A stretch of DNA of 64,000 nt, taken from contig JAAVFJ010000009.1 in assembly GCA_014800845.1 (NCBI GenBank), forward strand, positions 1 through 64,000, in the 5' to 3' direction. The stretch comes from Bacteroidales bacterium. Lineage in GTDB: Bacteria > Bacteroidota > Bacteroidia > Bacteroidales > Muribaculaceae. The position numbers and the translations under genes are program-made. Of the stretch, positions 51,385-58,489 are shown one piece after another (the first letter of the stretch is position 1; each line of letters begins with the position of its first letter). Below the pieces are notes generated by a model, which saw nothing but the letters and a program-made list of their open reading frames with translations, did no database searches and was not told the DNA's origin.

Positions 51385-51741
51385 AAAAGCGTAGGAATCT
51401 GTATCGGTTGCCATCCTACCCATAGAGGCTTCTCGCATTGCCCATCAATAGTTGGATGGCAACGTCAGAAGCCCACGCCAGTGTATATGCAACCAATATC
51501 AAGTCTCCGTCTCACACAAGACGAAAACCGAATTTAGTGTATCACATAACCTTCGGGCATCTATCGTTGCTCAATCCTTGACTATTGATCGAAATTTTGC
51601 GAGAATTTCTATGGGTCAAGAATCAGCGTGGATAAACGCTCTCACATGTAGTTTATACATCCCACCCCACACCCGAACCATCTACAACCGCTTGCGCCCA
51701 TAGGCGTTTACGGTTGGCGTCTGGCGTGGCGGTGATGATTT
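51385..51741 (-). ncRNA. Candidate structured leader RNA or attenuator upstream of the LRR gene
   Basis: Between a good promoter (51748-51778) and the ATG at 51311 the minus-strand RNA holds several stems: CTTGAC/GTCAAG with inner GAAATT/AATTTC (51577-51620), GGCUUCU/AGAAGCC (51467-51473 with 51427-51433), GUUGCCAUCC/GGAUGGCAAC (51454-51463 with 51407-51416), and GUAGGA/UCCUAC (51414-51419 with 51391-51396) followed by CUUUUCUUUUUU. The last two share bases 51414-51416, so they exclude each other like an antiterminator and terminator. It may also be an independent small RNA of about 360 nt. No known riboswitch class was recognised. Confidence 0.5.
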
Positions 51742-51747
51742 GTGAGG

Positions 51748-51778
51748 CAAAATTAGTAATTATTTTTGAACTTCCAAA
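51748..51778 (-). promoter_or_regulatory. Promoter of the leader RNA / LRR gene
   Basis: On the minus strand TTTG (51775-51778), a 19-bp spacer and TAATTTTG (51748-51755) match the consensus exactly. It lies 437 nt upstream of the LRR start codon. Confidence 0.65.
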
Positions 51779-51890
51779 ATCAATGATTAAGTAAAACAAT
51801 AAAATAAGACCTCTTTTCACTATTCTATAGTTGTATCAGACTGTAATTTAATCTATTTTAACGTCAATTGTTTTAATCTTCAAAATTTTT

Positions 51891-52035
51891 TTTATTGATG
51901 TCCGACAAACACTTCTAAACCACTGATTATAAGATAATATTTTATGTATAAGCCCTGTTGTTTAAGTAGCTCTATAATCAGCTGTAACTCTGCGCGTTAG
52001 AAGTAGATCTAAAAGTTTTATCGGACAGCAATAAA
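51891..52035. mobile_element. MITE-like 145-bp nested inverted-repeat element
   Basis: The ends TTTATTGATGTCCGACAAA (51891-51909) and the reverse complement of 52017-52035 match over 19 bp with two mismatches. Inside, ACTTCTAA/TTAGAAGT (51911-51918 with 51997-52004) and CTGATTATA/TATAATCAG (51923-51931 with 51973-51981) continue the symmetry. There is no gene. It looks like a miniature inverted-repeat element or a remnant of an insertion sequence; a structured RNA is the alternative. Confidence 0.5.
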
Positions 52036-52090
52036 TTTTTTTCGGGAAAACAGTGCTAATCCCTTACGGCTCCGGGCGCCTAATAGGCAT

Positions 52091-52120
52091 AAAAAAAACG
52101 GACGCCTTGCGCGTCCGTTT
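52091..52120 (-). terminator. Terminator of tRNA-Arg
   Basis: On the minus strand AAACGGACGC (52111-52120), loop GCAAG and GCGTCCGTTT (52096-52105) form a 10-bp stem running into a T-tract, 3 nt after the tRNA. Confidence 0.92.
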
Positions 52121-52123
52121 CTG

Positions 52124-52197
52124 TGATTCGCACAGGATTCAAACCTGTAACCTTCTGATCCGTAGTCAGATGCTCTATTCAGTTGAGCTAGCGAACC
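52124..52197 (-). tRNA. tRNA-Arg (anticodon ACG)
   Basis: The 74-nt minus-strand sequence folds as a cloverleaf: acceptor GGTTCGC with GCGAATC (one G-T pair), D arm starting TAGCTCA, anticodon stem TCTGA/TCAGA with loop CTACGGA (anticodon ACG, read as ICG for CGN arginine codons), and T arm ACAGG-TTTGAAT-CCTGT. Discriminator base is A. CCA is not encoded. It has its own promoter and terminator. Confidence 0.95.
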
Positions 52198-52210
52198 TCG
52201 TTTACGACTG

Positions 52211-52242
52211 CAAAGTTACAACCTTTTTTCGAGGCCACCAAA
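52211..52242 (-). promoter_or_regulatory. Promoter of tRNA-Arg
   Basis: On the minus strand TTTG (52239-52242), a 20-bp spacer and TAACTTTG (52211-52218) fit the consensus exactly. The tRNA 5' end lies 14 nt past the -7 box. Confidence 0.8.
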
Positions 52243-52268
52243 TTTTTTGACTACTTTTTTTGCTTTAA

Positions 52269-54257
52269 TTAGAGCATTATCTTGGAAGTGCGTGAGGCAC
52301 AACTGATTACGTAAACGCCTGCAGGGAGCTCTACGCTGCCCTTGCCGCTGAATACGCGGGTGCCGGCGGCGTCGTAGATGCTGCCATCGATGTTCAGGGT
52401 CACGGTACGCCCTGCTATGCTGTAAGCCTCAGCGGCCTCTACAGCGCCTACACCTAACTGCGACTGTGTCAGAATGGTCTTGAATTCTTTCCAGCCCTCG
52501 GCGGCTTTGTAGGCTTCCAGAGCATCGTCGGGCACTACGAGGAGGCAATTGTCGTAGACATCCTGCTCAAACACTGCGCCGGTGGCGGGCACGGGGTTGA
52601 GACATTCTATCTGAGCTATGGCGTTGTCGAGCGTGAAGCACTTGCTGCCGATGGTGGCAAGCTTCTCGCCGAAGGTGATTTTCTCAAGGCCGAAGCACCA
52701 GAAGAAGGCTTCCTGCTCGATTTCGGTCACATCGTTGCCCACGGTGAACTCCTTAAGGTTGGTGCAGCACTGGAAGGTGCCGTCAGGAATTACGGTGATG
52801 GCTGCGGGCAGGGATGCCTCGGTCAGGCCCGTTTCGTAGAACACGCCGTGGCCCATGGTGGTGATGCTTTCGGGCAGCGCCATTGAGGTGATGCTCAGGT
52901 CCTTGGCAAACGCGAAGCGCTCCAGGGTGTTGATGTTCTCGGGGAGAACTACGTCGGCGAGCTGGTCGCACTCTGAGAATGCAAATTCGCGGATGGCAGT
53001 GAGGCCGGCGGGCAGGTCTATGTGCTTGAGCATTACGCAACCCTGGGCAAAGCGAGCGGGTATCTCCGTCAGATTATCGGGGAGGTTAAGTATCTCAAGC
53101 TGAGCGCAATCGTAAAGCACATCGGTGCCGAGGGTAGTCACGGTGGCGGGGAGGGTAAACTCCTTCAGCTGCTTGCAGCTCTCAAAGGCACTTTCGCCGA
53201 TTTCGGTCACTGAGGCGGGAATCTCGATGCTTGTGATGGTGCTATCCCAGAAAGCGCCCTCGCCTATGCGGGTCACTGTCTCGGGGATTGCTATGGTCTG
53301 GATGCCGCTCACTTCGGAGAAGGTGAGGTCGCCGATTTCGGTTACGGTGTAGGTCACATCCTCGTAAGTCACAGACGAGGGCACGGCGGTCAGTCCGGCG
53401 TAATCAGCCTCGTCAGCGGGGAAGGTGGTGGCGGCTGTCTTGTCGTCGGCAGAGAGCACCTTATAGCGGATTTTGTCTACCACAAAGCGGTCGCCTGCCA
53501 CGAGGGGCGCCTTCACTGTATAGTTTATCTTCACCTCAGGGCTGTCAAATTCGTTGTCGCCGCTCTTGAGGGTAACAGCGTCTTCAGCCAGCGTCACGGT
53601 GTAGTCGCCGCTCAGTATCAGCCCCGGCTCGAGAGTCACTTCGAGAGTGGCGCCATCGCCGGCGGTGGCGGTGAAAACACACTCCACGGGCACACCCATG
53701 GAGGCTACCGATATCTTGGAAGCTGTTTCATCGCTGAGGGTCAGAGCATCGGCACCCTCAAAGGCCACTGAGAATGAGCCGAGAGCCTCAACGGTGCTTC
53801 CGGTTGCGGGGGTAGCCACAGCATTGATGTCGGGCAGATCGGGAGTTTCGGGGAAGTCGGGGTTGTCAATGGTGAGCGTCCAGGAAATCTCGGGATTGTC
53901 AGTCTCGTTCATGCTGTAAGTAAACGTAGCCTTGGGAATCACTACGGTGTAAGAACCGGATTTCTCCACGGGGGTGGCGAGAACCATCGTAATCATATTG
54001 CCCTGAGAATTAGCTTTCTGGGTTATGGCAATCTTCTCATCGTTGACCAAAACATAGCGGTTCACCACGTAGGGCTCCAGATAGTACTCGTTACGCTTTT
54101 CAACAGCTATTGTCTCCAGTTTCGTGACAACAGCGCCCTGGCCCGGCGTGATGGTGTAGCCGGAGGGTATTGTCTTCTGCACAGGGAGCTGCGCAGGTGC
54201 GGCAGAAACCGATAGGGTTGCCGCGGCCGCTGCGGCAATAAGTAAATTTCTAATCAT
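52269..54257 (-). CDS. BspA-type leucine-rich repeat surface protein
   Basis: The 662-residue protein has a signal peptide (LLIAAAAAATLSVSAAPAQ), two beta domains with Ig-like character (about 30-250), a block of BspA-type repeats (about 275-570; IQTIAIPETVTRIGEGAFWDSTITSIEIPASV pattern in pieces) and a C-terminal tail (VELPAGVYVISCASRTSKIML). It is shorter than the 2182-aa LRR protein but has the same repeat type. It is probably exposed at the surface; its ligand is unknown. A near-consensus -7 box TAAATTTA lies at 54283-54290. Confidence 0.88.
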   Translation of the reverse strand: MIRNLLIAAAAAATLSVSAAPAQLPVQKTIPSGYTITPGQGAVVTKLETIAVEKRNEYYLEPYVVNRYVLVNDEKIAITQKANSQGNMITMVLATPVEKSGSYTVVIPKATFTYSMNETDNPEISWTLTIDNPDFPETPDLPDINAVATPATGSTVEALGSFSVAFEGADALTLSDETASKISVASMGVPVECVFTATAGDGATLEVTLEPGLILSGDYTVTLAEDAVTLKSGDNEFDSPEVKINYTVKAPLVAGDRFVVDKIRYKVLSADDKTAATTFPADEADYAGLTAVPSSVTYEDVTYTVTEIGDLTFSEVSGIQTIAIPETVTRIGEGAFWDSTITSIEIPASVTEIGESAFESCKQLKEFTLPATVTTLGTDVLYDCAQLEILNLPDNLTEIPARFAQGCVMLKHIDLPAGLTAIREFAFSECDQLADVVLPENINTLERFAFAKDLSITSMALPESITTMGHGVFYETGLTEASLPAAITVIPDGTFQCCTNLKEFTVGNDVTEIEQEAFFWCFGLEKITFGEKLATIGSKCFTLDNAIAQIECLNPVPATGAVFEQDVYDNCLLVVPDDALEAYKAAEGWKEFKTILTQSQLGVGAVEAAEAYSIAGRTVTLNIDGSIYDAAGTRVFSGKGSVELPAGVYVISCASRTSKIML

Positions 54258-54385
54258 AATTACTTAAGTTGATGGTGGTTACTAAATTTAAAAATAATAG
54301 ATTACGTCTTAAAATAAATTAGTTAAATCCCGAAAAATGTGATAGTATATGGTAGAAGTATGTGCGTGCGCTTGAAGAGATATGG

Positions 54386-55387
54386 TTACTTAAGTTGAGA
54401 ATCGAGCCATTCGATTATCAAAGCCAGTGTTTCGGGAGAGATATCTTCTTTTATGCTGAAATATTCTTGCGGGTAGCCGGTGGAGCATCGCTGCAACAGA
54501 TGGTTGTGAGCGGGGAGCAGGCGGGTGTCGACCTGCGGATTTAATTCCTTGATGGTCTGAAGATTCGCGGGAAGCACCTGAAAATCCTTCTCTCCGTTCA
54601 GAGCCAGCCAGGGCACCTGCACAGCCTTTATGTCGGCGGCGGAGTTGTAACGCAGAAATTCCCGGTACCAGGGTGAGAGGAGTGCATCGAGCTGCATGTC
54701 GAGCTGCTGCTTCACCGCGGGATTGTCGGCCAGGGTCGGGGGGATTGCGGCGGTCATTATCTCCAGCAGGCGGGGGCGTGCCTCGTCGGCCGATATATCG
54801 GACGCGGCCACATCGAGCAGCGCGCGCTGCATCGGCTCGGCGTCCCATCGCCCCATCATGGCGGTGGTCAGTGCGCGTGCCTGTGACATTATTATGCTGT
54901 CGCCCCTCCAGGCCGGGCAGCCTAAGGTGACTATAAAGCGGCAGGCAGGGGCATTCTTCAGGGCGAGTATGCCACCCTCGGAGTGACCGAGCACGCCGAG
55001 CGGCACGCCGGGAAGCTCCGCGGCGGCGAAGGCGAGTGCCGAGGCTATGTCTGAGGCGTTATCAGCGGTGGTAATCAGCGCGGGGTCACCGCCGCTCCCC
55101 CCTACTCCGCGGTCATCCATGCGCAGAGTGGCGAAGCCGTGGGCGGCCAGCGTGTCGGCTATTGTGCGGAAGGGTCTGTGCTCCCCTATCTGCTCGTCGC
55201 GGTTCTGCTGGCCGCTGCCTGAGGCAAGCACCAGTAGTGCCTTGGGAGCGCCCGATGAGGGGGTGGTCAGGGTGCCGGCAAGGGTCACGCCCGCCCCCTT
55301 ATTCTCCACTGTCACTTCGCGCTCGGCGGCCGCTATGTGGAGACAAAAGGCTGCTGCCAGAACAAATAGAATAGCGTATCTTCGCAT
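54386..55387 (-). CDS. Secreted alpha/beta hydrolase (dienelactone-hydrolase-like)
   Basis: The 333-residue protein has a signal peptide (ILFVLAAAFCLHIAAA) and an alpha/beta hydrolase fold. The nucleophile is Ser136 in GVLGHSEGG, with the acid in LNGEKDFQV and the histidine in LLPAHNHLLQ near the C-terminus. The ASGSGQQNRDEQIGEHRPF segment is typical of a Bacteroidetes group of periplasmic hydrolases. It probably cleaves esters in the periplasm; the substrate is unknown. Confidence 0.9.
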   Translation of the reverse strand: MRRYAILFVLAAAFCLHIAAAEREVTVENKGAGVTLAGTLTTPSSGAPKALLVLASGSGQQNRDEQIGEHRPFRTIADTLAAHGFATLRMDDRGVGGSGGDPALITTADNASDIASALAFAAAELPGVPLGVLGHSEGGILALKNAPACRFIVTLGCPAWRGDSIIMSQARALTTAMMGRWDAEPMQRALLDVAASDISADEARPRLLEIMTAAIPPTLADNPAVKQQLDMQLDALLSPWYREFLRYNSAADIKAVQVPWLALNGEKDFQVLPANLQTIKELNPQVDTRLLPAHNHLLQRCSTGYPQEYFSIKEDISPETLALIIEWLDSQLK

Positions 55388-55409
55388 AATAACGTTCTGT
55401 TAATTTCTG

Positions 55410-55440
55410 CAAAGATACGCCTTATTCTTAATATTTGCAA
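55410..55440 (-). promoter_or_regulatory. Promoter of the alpha/beta hydrolase gene
   Basis: On the minus strand TTG (55438-55440), a 20-bp spacer and TATCTTTG (55410-55417) match the consensus. The leader would be about 15 nt. Confidence 0.6.
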
Positions 55441-55460
55441 CTTTTCCTTAAGAAAATTTC

Positions 55461-56684
55461 TTAGAAAATGAATTGGAAGCGGGTCTGAATGATGCCGAGG
55501 TTCACATCAGGCTCGGCGGTGCGGTCCCAGCGATGAGTGTAGGAAGCGCGCAGACGCCACACCATGTATTTGTTGATATACCAGTTGGCAGTGAGGCTCA
55601 CGTCGTTGAGTCGGCCGCCGTAGATGCCGGTACGTTGTGAACTCAGACAGGTGTAGTTGTAGCCAAGCACAAACTCCAGGCTCTTGGGCGCGGGGGTGGC
55701 CAGGCCGCCATCGGCGCTTGAATAGGTATAATTGCCACCCAGAGCGAGCCAGCGCAGCAGACCGTAGGCACCGTAGGCGCGGTAAGCGGGCTGATGGTCC
55801 TTACGCCCTACCTGGAACCAATAGTACTGGCTTTCGAGCGCGAAGTTGTTCTTACACAGGAGCAACTCGGGGGTGAATTTAAACATAGTGCGTGCGTCGG
55901 TAATCTCGGCACCTACGGCGCTCACCTGGTCAATGCGAGTGGGGAAGTTGGCATTGATGGCATAGTAGTGATGATTCAGTGCCGGGTCTTCGGAATACTG
56001 AGCATTGGAGAAAGCCGCTGAGAAACCCACCTGAGCCACATTGCCGGTGTCATGGAGCGGACGCCAGACGAGTCGGGTGATAGCACCGTAGCCTGTTTCG
56101 CCAAGCTCACCGGCGCGCAGCTTCATGGCGTTGCTTTCGGCGTGGAGCGAAGCAGTGGCCAGATAGTCACCCTTGTCATATTCATACATCACGCCGAGCA
56201 GACGGGGGTAGCCGAACACTTCATTGCTCGTGGGCTCCTCCATGCTCACCTTCCAGGAGGATGAGGTGGCAGACTGCAGACCGAACTGGTGTACGAAGTA
56301 GCCGAATCGGATCAACTGATGAGGGGTGAAATCATATTCGCCATAGATATCTTTCAGTCCTATTTGTCCGAAAGCGTAGCCTATATCGATTTTAGCTTTC
56401 CATTTTCCGTAAGAGGCTTTCACGCCAATGCGCACATCAGGCACATCCACACCATCCTTAAACTCATCGCGGTCGTTGGTTATGAAGATGCCGCCATCAA
56501 GGAGGATTCGCCCTGTGGGGGTCACGGTCAGCTTGGGTTCAGACTTGGCAGGTTCCGGTTGAGGTGCAGTGACTTCAGCGGTAGCGGTAGCAGTAGCGAT
56601 GGCCGGCAATTGCTCGGGAGCCTCTTCTGCAAAGGCAGCAAGGGGGAGGGCTCCCATCAGAAATGAGAGGTAAAAATTCTTCAT
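55461..56684 (-). CDS. Outer membrane porin (OprO/OprP-like)
   Basis: The 407-residue protein has a signal peptide (FLMGALPLAAFAEE), a Pro/Ala/Thr-rich segment (about 20-55) and a beta-barrel with alternating hydrophobic strands ending in LGIIQTRFQFIF, with the terminal phenylalanine of outer membrane proteins. TGRILLDGGIF, IRFGYFVHQFGLQ and LEFVLGYNYT are in line with the phosphate-selective porin family. The solute is not evident from sequence. The acid phosphatase gene 108 nt upstream hints at phosphate uptake, as inference. Confidence 0.82.
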   Translation of the reverse strand: MKNFYLSFLMGALPLAAFAEEAPEQLPAIATATATAEVTAPQPEPAKSEPKLTVTPTGRILLDGGIFITNDRDEFKDGVDVPDVRIGVKASYGKWKAKIDIGYAFGQIGLKDIYGEYDFTPHQLIRFGYFVHQFGLQSATSSSWKVSMEEPTSNEVFGYPRLLGVMYEYDKGDYLATASLHAESNAMKLRAGELGETGYGAITRLVWRPLHDTGNVAQVGFSAAFSNAQYSEDPALNHHYYAINANFPTRIDQVSAVGAEITDARTMFKFTPELLLCKNNFALESQYYWFQVGRKDHQPAYRAYGAYGLLRWLALGGNYTYSSADGGLATPAPKSLEFVLGYNYTCLSSQRTGIYGGRLNDVSLTANWYINKYMVWRLRASYTHRWDRTAEPDVNLGIIQTRFQFIF

Positions 56685-56730
56685 GGTAGTGTTAAGATTA
56701 GAGGGTTTGTTTTTTTGAGGGGGGAGGAGG

Positions 56731-56779
56731 TGATCGGAGAGCTCGGAGAACTCCGAGTACTCCGAGAGCTCCGATCATA
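56731..56779. repeat. GAGAGCTCCGAG-type palindromic repeat, copy 3
   Basis: TGATCGGAGAGCTCGGAG and CTCCGAGAGCTCCGATCA form an inverted repeat with a three-base mismatch in the arm and an 11-bp centre. It lies between the acid phosphatase stop and the porin start. Confidence 0.8.
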
Positions 56780-56792
56780 CTTAAGCTTTAAC

Positions 56793-57587
56793 TCAGAAAT
56801 TCAGTGTGCTGGGGGCTATCTTGCCCTCTTTCTGCAGTCGGGCCACCTCTTCGCGGGCTTTCTGGAGCTGAGCTGTGAAGCCGGGGTCGGCGTGCAGGCG
56901 GGCTACTACGCCGCTGGCCACTATGCGGGCGGCGTCTACATCGCTCTGGAAATGATAACCGCATATCACGCGGCTCTCGCCCATGTCAAAACCGCGTTTG
57001 AGTATCTCATTCTGGCGGTCGGGATTCAGCTCAGCCAGCACAAGTGCTGTGGCCCAGCCTATTGCGGTGTGGCCTGAGGGATATGAGCCATTGGTGGAGA
57101 GCTCAGCCTGCTGCTTGGGGTTGCAGGTCTCTTCGCCGAAATAAGCAAAGGGGCGGGTGCGCATATAGTGGTCCTTGGCTGCGCGGGTGGAGAGGTCGCC
57201 GGCATCCTCACGCATACCTACAATAAGGCGGAGCACCTCGGGAGTGTTATCCTGAGAAATCTCAATACCGAAAGCCTCGGAGAAGGCTTCGGGCACACCG
57301 TTGGCCTCTACATTAGCGTCGGAGAAGGCCTGGTCGCCGCGCGGAGTGTTGCGCTGCTGCTTGCCCCAGTCGTAGCGCTCCTTGTCATAGAGAAACTGTA
57401 TGGAGCCTTCAGCGGGGGGAGGGGGGAGCAGATAGAGACTGTTGGCCACGTCCCCCTCATGCAGGAAATAGACATCGGGGTTAGTTGTCACATCCTTCAC
57501 TTTGTGCTCATCGGCAAAAGCGGGAATCATAAAGAGCGAGAGGAGGAAAGCGATGGCAAAATGCCTGGCAGAGTAGGAGTTTTTCAT
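56793..57587 (-). CDS. Class A nonspecific acid phosphatase (PAP2 superfamily)
   Basis: The 264-residue protein has a signal peptide (AIAFLLSLFMIPAFA) and all three PAP2 motifs: KDHYMRTRP (K-x6-RP), YPSGHT and ESRVICGYHFQSD (SR-x5-H-x3-D). Spacing and length match class A acid phosphatases such as PhoN, which release phosphate from organic esters in the periplasm. The porin gene follows in the same direction. No -33/-7 pair was recognised in front of the ATG at 57585-57587. Confidence 0.94.
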   Translation of the reverse strand: MKNSYSARHFAIAFLLSLFMIPAFADEHKVKDVTTNPDVYFLHEGDVANSLYLLPPPPAEGSIQFLYDKERYDWGKQQRNTPRGDQAFSDANVEANGVPEAFSEAFGIEISQDNTPEVLRLIVGMREDAGDLSTRAAKDHYMRTRPFAYFGEETCNPKQQAELSTNGSYPSGHTAIGWATALVLAELNPDRQNEILKRGFDMGESRVICGYHFQSDVDAARIVASGVVARLHADPGFTAQLQKAREEVARLQKEGKIAPSTLNF

Positions 57588-58489
57588 AATTTAAACATTT
57601 TTAAGGACTTTATAATCAGTAAACAGACTTGTACACAGCAAGGTTTAGCAGATTTTTATGTTGTGCAACATATATGCCCCCGTTCTCACACCGGGTTTTA
57701 TCATTTTTCTTTTTCAACGACAAAGCCGGAGCGTCGTCTCGACGTCCCGGCTTTGCTTCCGCCTCATCCGAAGGGGAGAGGCGAATGATAGAAATTATGT
57801 ATATAACCCAAAATTATAACTGTGTCTGCATGGTTTAGAACTCTTTTAAAACCCCGCCGCCTCGCGACGGGATATGCAGAGCGGTATAATGAAGTTAGAA
57901 CAGCATTTTGTAACAATCACTAAGTAAGTATGAGGAGAAAAATAAGTTGGGAGAGAGGGGAGATAGATCAGATAGGAATAGTTAGGTAAAATGAAAAACG
58001 TTGATAAGCAGTTTGAAAAGATTATGGAGTAATTAAAATTGCTTCGGAAGCCGGAACCGCATTGGTGGTTTCACCGAGTATTTCTTGGAATATATTACAT
58101 TATGCATATCAGTTACACAAAAAGGATTGGTTAATTAGTCAGCTTAGAGCTGTCTGTGGCACGGCTACCGAAATGTTTTTTTGAAAAAGGGGTTATAAAA
58201 GTTAGTAAGATGCGCTTGAGCCGGCGGGGACATTTTGCAAGCCCCTTGTTGCTCTTTGCGATTATATAACGGCAGGTTGCATGTAAATATTAGTACACGA
58301 AAGTTAAAGATAGTTATTTGATAATACGCCAGCATTACAATATAAACGACACCGAATAAAAACGCTTGCATATGGAGGCTGTGTCAAATACGCCATCCGG
58401 TGAGGCCAAAGAAGCCCGAAGCTTCCGCGATTTGCAAGCATAGCGAGCAAACCGCGAAAGCTTCGGGAGTTACATTTGTGTCTCCGCTC
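57588..58489. other. 900-bp intergenic region without a convincing gene
   Basis: Stops are frequent in all frames and short frames have no family features. Hairpins are present: CAAAGCCGG/CCGGCTTTG with inner CGTCG/CGACG (57721-57755), CGCCTC/GAGGCG (57761-57783), and a long one at 58415-58467. The rest is AT-rich. No promoter pair with consensus spacing was found. I see nothing else in it. Confidence 0.5.
58415..58467 (-). terminator. Long hairpin after the RND permease gene, possible terminator
   Basis: The arms 58415-58435 and 58447-58467 are 21 bp with two mismatches and an 11-nt loop. On the minus strand the stem is followed by CTTCTTTGG, a weak T-tract, 22 nt beyond the stop at 58490. 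It may end the efflux operon or mark an old insertion. Confidence 0.5.

Noticed and set aside
51452..51703. 83-aa plus-strand frame across the leader RNA
   Set aside because: The region is symmetric and structured, the composition is not protein-like, and a minus-strand promoter reads through it.
52053..52250. 65-aa plus-strand frame over tRNA-Arg
   Set aside because: It is the reverse of a clear tRNA gene and its terminator.
58165..58371. 68-aa minus-strand frame with a hydrophobic start
   Set aside because: It lies in an AT-rich gap, lacks a promoter pair and family features, and has no conserved neighbour; too weak to list as a gene.
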